From NCBI GenBank assembly GCA_007120155.1, contig SKOF01000346.1:1-5316 (forward strand): 5,316 nt of DNA, written 5' to 3'. The translations under genes and the position numbers were made by a program. Below, one piece after another: positions 1 through 5,316 of the stretch (position 1 is its first letter; each line of letters opens with the position of its first letter). A model generated the notes under the pieces. It was given only the letters and a program-made list of their open reading frames with translations. It was not told the DNA's origin and did not search any database. This DNA is from Thioalkalivibrio sp. (lineage in GTDB: Bacteria; Pseudomonadota; Gammaproteobacteria; Ectothiorhodospirales; Ectothiorhodospiraceae).

Positions 1-561
1 GTGGACTCCGCCACCATGATGAACAAGGGGCTGGAGGTCATCGAGGCCTGCTGGCTGTTCGGCACCGGCGCTGACCGCGTGGACGTGGTGCTTCATCCCC
101 AGAGCGTGATTCATTCCATGGTGTCCTACAGTGACGGCTCTGTGCTGGCGCAACTGGGCAACCCCGACATGCGCACCCCCATCGCCCATGCCCTGGCGTG
201 GCCGGAACGGGTGGCCTCGGGTGTCGATCCCCTGGACATCGTGGCCGTGGGGCAACTGGATTTCGAGCGCCCCGATCCGGACCGTTTTCCGTGCCTGCGG
301 CTGGCCTATGAGGCCCTTGCGGCGGGTGGCACGGCCACGGCGGTACTCAATGCCGCCAACGAGGTGGCGGTTGAGGCCTTTCTCGATTCCAGGCTGCCAT
401 TTACGGATATCCCGGACGTGATCGAACACGCGCTGGCGCAGACGACCGCGGGCGCGGCCCGCGATCTCGAACAGGTCCTGACTGCGGACCGGGCGGCCAG
501 ACAGATCGCGCGGGAACGCGTGGACCGGCTGGCCGGCATGCGGCTGGGGAGGGTGTCATGA
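1..561 (+). CDS. dxr: 1-deoxy-D-xylulose 5-phosphate reductoisomerase (DXR/IspC), C-terminal part, 5' end outside window
   Basis: Dxr converts 1-deoxy-D-xylulose 5-phosphate to 2-C-methyl-D-erythritol 4-phosphate with NADPH and a divalent metal, the committed step of the cytosolic MEP isoprenoid pathway. The visible 186 codons open inside the conserved block VDSATMMNKGLE. Aligned by memory to E. coli Dxr, Ser3, Asn8, Lys9 and Glu12 here match Ser222, Asn227, Lys228 and the metal ligand Glu231, so about 219 N-terminal residues (NADPH domain, Asp150/Glu152 ligands) lie upstream. HPQSVIHSMV (residues 32-41) holds the counterpart of His257, and NAANEVAVEAFL (from residue 117) marks the helical C-terminal domain. 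The GTG at base 1 is an internal valine codon, not a start. The implied full length of about 405 residues is normal for the family. The stop overlaps the rseP start by four bases (ATGA), indicating one transcript and translational coupling. No broken features are visible. Confidence 0.97.
   Translation: MDSATMMNKGLEVIEACWLFGTGADRVDVVLHPQSVIHSMVSYSDGSVLAQLGNPDMRTPIAHALAWPERVASGVDPLDIVAVGQLDFERPDPDRFPCLRLAYEALAAGGTATAVLNAANEVAVEAFLDSRLPFTDIPDVIEHALAQTTAGAARDLEQVLTADRAARQIARERVDRLAGMRLGRVS
546..553 (+). promoter_or_regulatory. Ribosome binding site of rseP, inside the dxr end
   Basis: GGGGAGGG lies four bases before the rseP ATG at 558, within the last codons of dxr. It fixes the ATG in the ATGA overlap as the rseP start. 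The overlap also allows ribosomes finishing dxr to restart on rseP. Confidence 0.7.
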
Positions 562-1922
562 CCATCCTCATCAGCATTGCCGCTTTCGTGGTGGCCATCG
601 GCGTGCTGGTCACCATTCACGAATACGGCCACTTCTGGGTGGCCCGACGCATGGGCGTGAAGGTGCTGCGTTTCTCGGTGGGCTTTGGCAAGCCCCTGTG
701 GAAGCGGGTCGCCGGGGCGGATCGTACCGAGTACGTGGTGGCCGCCATCCCCCTGGGCGGTTACGTGAAGATGCTCGACGAACGTGACGAGGATGTGCCG
801 CCCGGCGAGGATCTGAACCGGGCCTTCAATCGCCAGCCCGTGAGCAGGCGCATCGCCATCGTGGTGGCCGGGCCGGCATTCAACTTTCTGTTTGCCATCC
901 TGGCCTACTGGCTCATGTTCATGGTGGGCGTGTCCGGCGTGAAGCCCGTGGTGGGCGAGGTGGTGCCCGCCTCCCTGGCCGCGGAGGCGGGATTCCAGGC
1001 GGGCGACCGGCTCATCAGCGTGGGAGACAGACACACCCCCACCTGGGAACTGGCTTCCCTGGCGATCCTGGAGCGCAGCCTGGAGGCCGGGGAGGTCGGC
1101 GTGCACGTGGCGACGGAGGATGGCCGGGAATACGTGCGCCGCCTGGATCTGAGCGACACCCGGCGGCTGCTGGACGAGGGGCCGCTGCTGGAGAAGCTGG
1201 GTATCGAACCCTGGCGGCCGGTGCTCGAGCCGGTGCTGGGCGACCTGGTGTCAGGCGGCGCGGCGGAACGGGCCGGACTCCAGACCGGCGATCGTATCGT
1301 GCGCTCCAACGGCGAGCCGGTGGAAACGTGGCAGCAATGGGTTGCCATGGTCCAGGCGCGGCCCGATGAAACCCTGCGCCTTGAGGTGGAGCGTGACGGC
1401 CGTCGTCTGAACGTGGATGTACGCACCGATACGCGGGAGGAGAACGGCAGGTACATCGGCATGGTGGGTGCCCATGTGGACTTCGATCCCGCCCGTTTCG
1501 ATCACATGCGCACGACTGTACGCCACGGACCCGTGGAATCCCTCGGGCGGGGCGTGACCCGGACCTGGGACATGACCACGCTGACCCTGCGCGTGTTGTG
1601 GCGTCTGGTGCTCGGAGAGGCCTCGGTGAAGAATATCAGCGGTCCGGTTACGATCGCGGAGTATGCCGGAGTGACGGCCGTGATCGGTCTGTCGGCCTTT
1701 CTCGGTTTTCTGGCGATCGTGAGCATCAGTCTGGGTATCATCAACCTGCTTCCGATTCCCATGCTGGACGGCGGGCATTTGCTCTACTATGTGGTGGAGA
1801 TCGTCAAGGGGAGCCCTGTGTCCGCCCGGGTGGAGGCGGTGGGCCAGCGCGTCGGGATCCTGATGATCGCGATGCTGATGACGCTCGCCTTCTACAACGA
1901 CATCATGAGAATACTGGGCTGA
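558..1922 (+). CDS. rseP: RseP-type site-2 intramembrane zinc metalloprotease
   Basis: RseP is an inner-membrane protease of the S2P family. In E. coli it cuts the anti-sigma factor RseA after DegS, releasing sigma-E when outer-membrane protein assembly fails; it also clears remnant signal peptides. The 454-residue product is close to the E. coli length (450). Visible in order: TM1 (about 3-20) running into the zinc motif HEYGH (21-25); the GFG of the membrane-reentrant loop (42-44); GGYVKMLDER (67-76); TM2 with GPAFN (105-109); tandem periplasmic PDZ domains (about 127-220 and 222-305; GFQAGD 145-150 and a matching AGLQTGD in the second); KNISGP (358-363); TM3 (about 372-395); NLLPIPMLDGG (396-406), in which Asp404 is the third zinc ligand; and TM4 (about 431-447). 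All catalytic residues are present. It overlaps dxr by four bases and ends seven bases before bamA. The Pseudomonas orthologue is called MucP; whether sigma-E control works the same way here is inferred. Confidence 0.97.
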   Translation: MTILISIAAFVVAIGVLVTIHEYGHFWVARRMGVKVLRFSVGFGKPLWKRVAGADRTEYVVAAIPLGGYVKMLDERDEDVPPGEDLNRAFNRQPVSRRIAIVVAGPAFNFLFAILAYWLMFMVGVSGVKPVVGEVVPASLAAEAGFQAGDRLISVGDRHTPTWELASLAILERSLEAGEVGVHVATEDGREYVRRLDLSDTRRLLDEGPLLEKLGIEPWRPVLEPVLGDLVSGGAAERAGLQTGDRIVRSNGEPVETWQQWVAMVQARPDETLRLEVERDGRRLNVDVRTDTREENGRYIGMVGAHVDFDPARFDHMRTTVRHGPVESLGRGVTRTWDMTTLTLRVLWRLVLGEASVKNISGPVTIAEYAGVTAVIGLSAFLGFLAIVSISLGIINLLPIPMLDGGHLLYYVVEIVKGSPVSARVEAVGQRVGILMIAMLMTLAFYNDIMRILG

Positions 1923-1929
1923 CCCCTCT

Positions 1930-4209
1930 ATGCTGAAACTTCTGGGACGCGTCCTTCTGCTGACGTTATGGCTTGCTGCATCCGCTCAGGCCTCCACATT
2001 CGCCATCGAGGATATCGAGGTGGAGGGCCTGGAGCGAATCGCCCCCGGGACGGTGTTCACCAATCTGCCCGTGCAGGTGGGAGATGTGTTCGACGATGCC
2101 CGCAGCGCCGAGGTGGTGCGGGCCCTGTTCCGCACGGGCTTCTTCTCTGACGTGACGCTTCGCCGCAGGGACAACGTGCTGGTGGTGGTGGTGGAGGAAA
2201 GACCCGCCATCAACGAGATCAGTATCTCCGGCAACCGGGACATCAAGGACGATGAACTGATGGATGCCCTGCGCCAGGTGGGCATGGTCCGCGGGCGGGT
2301 GTTCAACCGCACCGTGCTGGAACGCATGGAAAACGAGTTGCGGCAGCAGTATTTCGCCCGCGGCAAATACAACGTGCGCGTGGAGGTGGAGGTGGAGGAA
2401 CTGCCCCGCAACCGGGTCGACGTGAACATCGATATTGCCGAAGGGCAGGTGGCCAAGATCAGGCGCATCAACCTGGTGGGCAACGAGACCTTCAGGGACA
2501 GGGATATCCTGCGCCGGTTCGATTCAGGCATACCCCGCTGGTATGCCTTCTTCAGTCGCCGGGATCACTATTCCCGTCAGAAACTGGCCGGTGACCTGGA
2601 GACGCTGCGCTCCAAGTACCTGGATGACGGTTTTGTCAATTTCAGTATCGACTCCACCCAGGTGACCCTCACGCCGGATCGCAAGGATATCTACATTACG
2701 GTGAATGTAGACGAGGGCGACCAGTACACCTTGAGCGACGTGCGCCTGGGGGGCAACCTCATCGTCGACGAGCAGGAATTGATGGAACTGGTGGAGGTCT
2801 CGCCCGGTGATGTCTTTTCCCGGGCCCGCATCACGGAGGCCGCGGAACGCATCACTCAACGCCTCGGCGACGAGGGTTATGCCTTCGCCAACGTGAACCC
2901 CATTCCCGAGATGGACGACGAGAACCAGGAAGTGGTCCTGACCCTGTTCGTCGACCCGGGTCAACGAGTCTACGTAAGGCGAATCAACTTCACCGGAAAC
3001 GCGCGCAGCAAGGACGAGGTGTTCCGCCGCGAGATGCGCCAGATGGAAGGCGCCTGGTACAACGCGTCCAACGTGGACCGCTCGCGCGTGCGTCTGCAGC
3101 GCCTCTCCTATGTCGAGAACGTCAATATTGAAACGCGTCGCGTCCCCGGCCAGGAAGATCAGGTGGACCTGGATATCTCGGTGACGGAACGCCTGTCGGG
3201 CAGCTTCACGGTGGGTGTCGGCTATGCCCAGACTGAAGGCGTGCTGTTCAATCTGGGGCTTTCACAGGAGAACTTTTTCGGGACCGGGAACCGTCTGGAC
3301 CTGGCATTCAACAACAGCAGTGTGCATACGATTTACAGCCTCTCTTATGTGAACCCCTACTACACCATGGACGGCATCAGCCGGGGTTTCAGCCTGTTCT
3401 ACCGGGAGACCGATGCATCCCAGGCGGACATTACCCGCTATGCCACGAACCGCTTTGGCGGCACCGTAAGCTACGGGATACCGCTGACCGAGTACGACAC
3501 GTTCCGTGTGACGCCCGGTTATGAGCATGTGGAGGTCCTGACCACCGAGCTTTCACCGGTGGAAGTCACCGATTTTCTGGATCGGAACGGCAACAACTTC
3601 AATCTCTATTCCCTGGAGACGTCCTTTACCCACGACACCCGGGATCGTACCGTGTTCGCCACGGAAGGCAATCTGCAGCGCGTGGGCCTCAAGGCGACGC
3701 TGCCCGGCAGCGACCTGGAGTTCTACAAGGCCGACTACCGCATGCAGTGGTTCAAACGACTTCGTGAGAACCTCACCTTCGGGCTTTCGGCGGAATTGGG
3801 TTACGCGGATGCTTACGGCGACAACGAAGTGCCGTTCTTTGAACACTACTTTGCGGGTGGTGCCCGTTCGGTACGGGGCTATCGGGATTTCAGCCTGGGG
3901 CCGCGCGACAGCACCAATAATGACCCCTTCGGCGGCACATTCCGCACGGTGGGTTCGACCGAGCTGCTGTTCCCGCCGCCGCTCCTGCAGGACATGGCCA
4001 ATATCCGCATGAGCCTGTTCTTCGACGCTGGCCAGGTATATGAAAGTTACGAGGATTTTGATGCCGGCGAGATCCGCACCTCCGTGGGTGTCGGCATGAC
4101 CTGGCTGTCTCCGGTGGGCGCGTTGACATTCAGTCTGGCGCAAGCGTTAAATGAAGGCCCGGATGACGAAAAGCAGGTCTTTCAGTTCAGTATCGGGGCC
4201 GCATTCTGA
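1930..4209 (+). CDS. bamA: Outer membrane protein assembly factor BamA (Omp85 family)
   Basis: BamA is the central channel of the BAM complex, which folds beta-barrel proteins into the outer membrane. The 759-residue product begins with a signal peptide (basic Lys3/Arg7, hydrophobic 8-19, AQA with cleavage after Ala21). Five periplasmic POTRA domains follow: about 24-91, 92-172, 173-264, 265-344 and 345-420. POTRA3 carries the well-conserved segment RQKLAGDLETLRSKYLDDG. The 16-strand barrel occupies about 421-759, with the loop-6 motif VRGY (648-651), the FFDAG strand (697-701) and a C-terminal beta-signal ending in Phe. E. coli BamA has 810 residues; the shortfall is in barrel loops, mainly loop 6, and the protein has no cysteine. 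ATG 1930 gives the proper signal peptide, but no good ribosome site precedes it; with the rseP stop at 1920-1922, translation is probably coupled to rseP. Skp, its chaperone partner, follows. Confidence 0.98.
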   Translation: MLKLLGRVLLLTLWLAASAQASTFAIEDIEVEGLERIAPGTVFTNLPVQVGDVFDDARSAEVVRALFRTGFFSDVTLRRRDNVLVVVVEERPAINEISISGNRDIKDDELMDALRQVGMVRGRVFNRTVLERMENELRQQYFARGKYNVRVEVEVEELPRNRVDVNIDIAEGQVAKIRRINLVGNETFRDRDILRRFDSGIPRWYAFFSRRDHYSRQKLAGDLETLRSKYLDDGFVNFSIDSTQVTLTPDRKDIYITVNVDEGDQYTLSDVRLGGNLIVDEQELMELVEVSPGDVFSRARITEAAERITQRLGDEGYAFANVNPIPEMDDENQEVVLTLFVDPGQRVYVRRINFTGNARSKDEVFRREMRQMEGAWYNASNVDRSRVRLQRLSYVENVNIETRRVPGQEDQVDLDISVTERLSGSFTVGVGYAQTEGVLFNLGLSQENFFGTGNRLDLAFNNSSVHTIYSLSYVNPYYTMDGISRGFSLFYRETDASQADITRYATNRFGGTVSYGIPLTEYDTFRVTPGYEHVEVLTTELSPVEVTDFLDRNGNNFNLYSLETSFTHDTRDRTVFATEGNLQRVGLKATLPGSDLEFYKADYRMQWFKRLRENLTFGLSAELGYADAYGDNEVPFFEHYFAGGARSVRGYRDFSLGPRDSTNNDPFGGTFRTVGSTELLFPPPLLQDMANIRMSLFFDAGQVYESYEDFDAGEIRTSVGVGMTWLSPVGALTFSLAQALNEGPDDEKQVFQFSIGAAF
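4123..4152 (+). promoter_or_regulatory. Candidate sigma-70 promoter for skp-lpxD inside the 3' end of bamA
   Basis: TTGACA at 4123-4128 is a perfect -35 hexamer. After an 18-base spacer, TTAAAT (4147-4152) matches four of six positions of the -10 consensus, and this short AT-richer patch stands out from its GC-rich surroundings. A start near 4159 would give skp a leader of about 155 bases. The bases also encode conserved barrel residues (ALTF...ALNEG), so the match may be chance. The second -10 position, normally A, is T, which weakens the call. Confidence 0.28.
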
Positions 4210-4302
4210 CCGGGCGCTTGCGTGCATTCGCACCGCGTTCGAATGGTCATGTCCCCCACATCAACGGTACGTCGGCCACTCTATGGTGGCGGCGTAATGA
4301 AT

Positions 4303-4306
4303 GGAG
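4303..4306 (+). promoter_or_regulatory. Ribosome binding site that decides the TTG start of skp
   Basis: GGAG ends seven bases before TTG 4314, an ideal distance. An in-frame TGA at 4308-4310 rules out any earlier start in this frame. The first in-frame ATG (4386) would fall inside the signal peptide, just before its cleavage site, and would remove the export signal. Confidence 0.75.
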
Positions 4307-4313
4307 ATGAGTT

Positions 4314-4841
4314 TTGAATAGGAAGTCCGATTTGCTCAAGACCCTGGTTCTCGGTGTTGCCCTGCTGGCGGGCTCCCCAACGGCCATGGCCTCCGAGGCC
4401 CGAGTGGCATTCGTCAATATCAATTTCATCATGGAACAATCGCCGCAGGCGGAAGCCGCCCTGGAGGCCCTGGAGAGGGAATTCTCGCCACGGGATGCGG
4501 AGCTTGTGGCCGAGCGCGATGCGCTGCGCCAGATGCAGGAACGTCTGGAACGGGATGCGGATGTGATGGGTGCCGAACAGCGTGCCGAGCTGGAGCGCAG
4601 TTTCCGCAATCGTTCCCGTGAGTTCAAGCGGGCCCAGGACATGTTCAGCGAGGATCTGAACGCGCGCCGCAACGAGGAGCTTGGACGGCTGCAGCGTCTC
4701 GTCCAGAACGTCATTCTGGAGCTTGCGCAGCAGGAGAATCTCGACGTCGTGGTGACCGAGCGCAACGTGTTGTTTGCCAGCGAGCGCATCAATATCACGG
4801 AAAGGGTTCTGGACAAACTCAGGGAACAGCATGGCCGCTGA
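4314..4841 (+). CDS. skp: Periplasmic chaperone Skp/OmpH
   Basis: Skp is a soluble trimeric periplasmic chaperone that holds unfolded outer-membrane proteins after Sec export and delivers them toward BamA, encoded just upstream. The 175-residue product (E. coli: 161) has a signal peptide with basic N-region (Arg3, Lys4, Lys9), hydrophobic core (about 10-20) and AMA with cleavage after Ala26. The mature part follows the OmpH layout: strand RVAFVNINFIME (30-41), a long charged helical hairpin of coiled-coil type (about 42-140), then strand DVVVTERNVLFAS (144-156) that closes the trimer core, and a last helix with the family-typical INITERVLDKL. The start is TTG, supported by spacing to GGAG and by the signal peptide. 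My hand count for the mature chain is 31 Asp/Glu against 24 Arg/Lys (22 Arg, 2 Lys), so it is net acidic, whereas E. coli Skp is basic. The function call rests on architecture, strand motifs and position; sequence conservation in this family is low. Confidence 0.93.
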   Translation: MNRKSDLLKTLVLGVALLAGSPTAMASEARVAFVNINFIMEQSPQAEAALEALEREFSPRDAELVAERDALRQMQERLERDADVMGAEQRAELERSFRNRSREFKRAQDMFSEDLNARRNEELGRLQRLVQNVILELAQQENLDVVVTERNVLFASERINITERVLDKLREQHGR

Positions 4842-4953
4842 TCGACCCGACAAGGTGGTTCTGCGTGTGTGCCGGCCGGGCGTGAATCGCGGGTGGTCGC
4901 CGCGTGGCGGCGATTCAGCAGCCGGATCAACCGATGCCGATCAGCGCAGGTGA
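4831..4953 (+). CDS. Possible 40-codon open frame bridging skp and lpxD (doubtful)
   Basis: An ATG at 4831 opens a 40-codon frame that overlaps the last 11 bases of skp in another frame, crosses the gap, and stops at TGA 4951-4953, 17 bases past the first base of the lpxD ATG. It has a fair ribosome site, AGGGA (4821-4825), five bases upstream. The product starts MAADRPDKVVLRVCRPG and is polar, rich in Arg, Asp and Gly, without a signal peptide, membrane segment or any family I recognise. If translated, it could open the hairpin at 4883-4917 and bring ribosomes to lpxD, whose own ribosome site is weak. A frame of this size can easily occur by chance in GC-rich DNA. Confidence 0.18.
   Translation: MAADRPDKVVLRVCRPGVNRGWSPRGGDSAAGSTDADQRR
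4883..4917 (+). repeat. Inverted repeat with two alternative stems upstream of lpxD
   Basis: Two perfect stems share their right arm. TCGCCGC (4897-4903) pairs with GCGGCGA (4907-4913) around a three-base GTG loop. TGAATCGC (4883-4890) pairs with GCGATTCA (4910-4917) around 19 bases. They exclude each other in full, though a compound form (TGAAT/ATTCA plus CGCCGC/GCGGCG with a ten-base bulge) can hold parts of both. No T-run follows, so it is not a standard intrinsic terminator. It ends 16 bases before the lpxD ATG and could affect lpxD translation, mRNA processing or read-through, or bind a protein as a palindrome. Confidence 0.55.
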
Positions 4954-5316
4954 ACTGGCCACCCGTCTAGGTGCGCAACTGAAGGGTGATCCCGAGACCG
5001 TCATCGACGGCGTGGCGCCTCTCGATCGTGCCGGCCCGGGCGAGCTGTCATTCCTCTCGAAGGCGCGGTTTGGCGTTCACCTGTCCACGACGCGAGCGGC
5101 GGTGGTCATCCTGTCTCCGGAGTACCTGGATCGCTGTCCGGTGGCGGCACTCGTCACCGACAATCCCTACCTGGCCTATGCGCGCGCCTGTGCGCTGATC
5201 TGTCCCGAGGAGAATGGGCCCCCGGGTACTCATCCCTCGGCGGTGGTGGCCCCCGATGCGCTCATTCATGAGAGCGCGAGCATCGGTCCGCAGTGCGTGG
5301 TGGAGTCCGGGTGCGA
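4934..5316 (+). CDS. lpxD: UDP-3-O-(3-hydroxyacyl)glucosamine N-acyltransferase LpxD, N-terminal part, 3' end outside window
   Basis: LpxD adds the second 3-hydroxyacyl chain, from acyl-ACP, to UDP-3-O-acyl-glucosamine in the third step of cytoplasmic lipid A synthesis. The 127 complete codons visible read MPISAGELATRLGAQLKGDP, then GVAPLDRAGPGELSFLSKARF, the N-terminal uridine-binding domain of LpxD, with AAVVIL and the family motif NPYLAYARA (from residue 77). HPSAVV (from residue 100) opens the left-handed beta-helix of hexapeptide repeats, continuing with SASIGPQCVVESG at the window edge. The catalytic histidine lies beyond the end. The ATG matches the usual N-terminus. An upstream in-frame GTG (4904) would add ten residues of no family character and has no ribosome site; a TGA at 4883-4885 closes the frame. 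Before the ATG there is only a weak GGA (4924-4926). fabZ and lpxA would be expected next, by analogy with known clusters. Confidence 0.96.
   Translation, partial: MPISAGELATRLGAQLKGDPETVIDGVAPLDRAGPGELSFLSKARFGVHLSTTRAAVVILSPEYLDRCPVAALVTDNPYLAYARACALICPEENGPPGTHPSAVVAPDALIHESASIGPQCVVESGC

Noticed and set aside
1..3. GTG as the first codon of a complete gene
   Set aside because: It encodes the valine of the internal Dxr block VDSATMMNKG; the gene begins upstream of the window.
1046..1075. GGAACT in rseP as the -35 of a sigma-E promoter for bamA
   Set aside because: No acceptable -10 element follows at 15-17 bases, and the site is far upstream of bamA.
306..1106. 266-codon minus-strand open frame opposite dxr and rseP
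   Set aside because: It lies antisense to two clearly conserved genes and has low-complexity His/Arg/Gly-rich content with no recognisable domain, as expected from codon bias in GC-rich DNA.
3553..4143. 196-codon minus-strand open frame opposite the BamA barrel
   Set aside because: It is a shadow of the bamA codons, with no motif or convincing start signal.
4225..4245. CATTCG/CGAATG inverted repeat after bamA as a terminator
   Set aside because: The stem is only 6 bp with a 9-base loop and no T-run follows; it may be chance.
4259..4287. TATGGT (4282-4287) as a -10 box for skp
   Set aside because: The sequence at the -35 distance (CATCAA) is a poor match and there is no extended -10 element.
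4275..4290. GCCAC/GTGGC hairpin in the skp leader as a regulatory element
   Set aside because: The five-base-pair stem is too short to stand out in GC-rich DNA, though it lies 12 bases before the ribosome site.
4247..4930. 227-codon minus-strand open frame covering skp and both gaps
   Set aside because: It is Ser/Arg-rich with no family signature and mirrors skp codons. The two gaps give it length but no independent support.
4904..4933. GTG 4904 as the lpxD start
   Set aside because: No ribosome site precedes it, and the ten added residues do not resemble LpxD N-termini, whereas ATG 4934 gives the usual one.
1..5316. CRISPR, tRNA/rRNA, insertion sequence, toxin-antitoxin or phage content
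   Set aside because: No repeat-spacer pattern, RNA gene, transposase or phage motif is visible; nearly all bases belong to five conserved genes.

Overview
This window is a GC-rich piece of a proteobacterial chromosome, with coding on the + strand only and strong G/C preference at third codon positions. It carries the conserved envelope-biogenesis cluster in the order dxr (3' part) - rseP - bamA - skp - lpxD (5' part). This order, with rseP directly after dxr, is the one I associate with Pseudomonas and many other gammaproteobacteria; in E. coli, ispU and cdsA lie between dxr and rseP. Protein style (arginine-rich and lysine-poor, many Asp/Glu residues, an acidic Skp) suggests a gammaproteobacterium of the Chromatiales/Ectothiorhodospiraceae type, possibly halophilic or alkaliphilic. 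That placement is inference, and I cannot name a genus.

Layout: 1-561 is the C-terminal part of Dxr (isoprenoid precursor synthesis). Its stop overlaps the rseP start (ATGA). RseP (558-1922) is the intramembrane site-2 protease of the sigma-E envelope stress pathway. After 7 bases, bamA (1930-4209) encodes the outer-membrane protein assembly channel. A 104-base gap precedes skp (4314-4841), the periplasmic chaperone, which starts with TTG. A 92-base gap with a strong inverted repeat precedes lpxD (4934 to the window end), an acyltransferase of lipid A synthesis. The longest stretch outside these genes is 104 bases.

The genes share a theme. Skp carries unfolded outer-membrane proteins to BamA, RseP helps turn on the response when that assembly fails, LpxD helps make the lipid A into which the proteins fold, and Dxr feeds the isoprenoid pathway that supplies the undecaprenyl carrier for envelope polymers.

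No new defence, mobile or metabolic system is visible, and the core genes look intact and ordinary. What merits a second look is small in scale: the non-ATG start of skp and a short leader frame ending on it, the alternative hairpins and a 40-codon frame at the skp-lpxD junction, a candidate internal promoter in the end of bamA, a cysteine-free BamA with a short loop 6, and a net-negative Skp.
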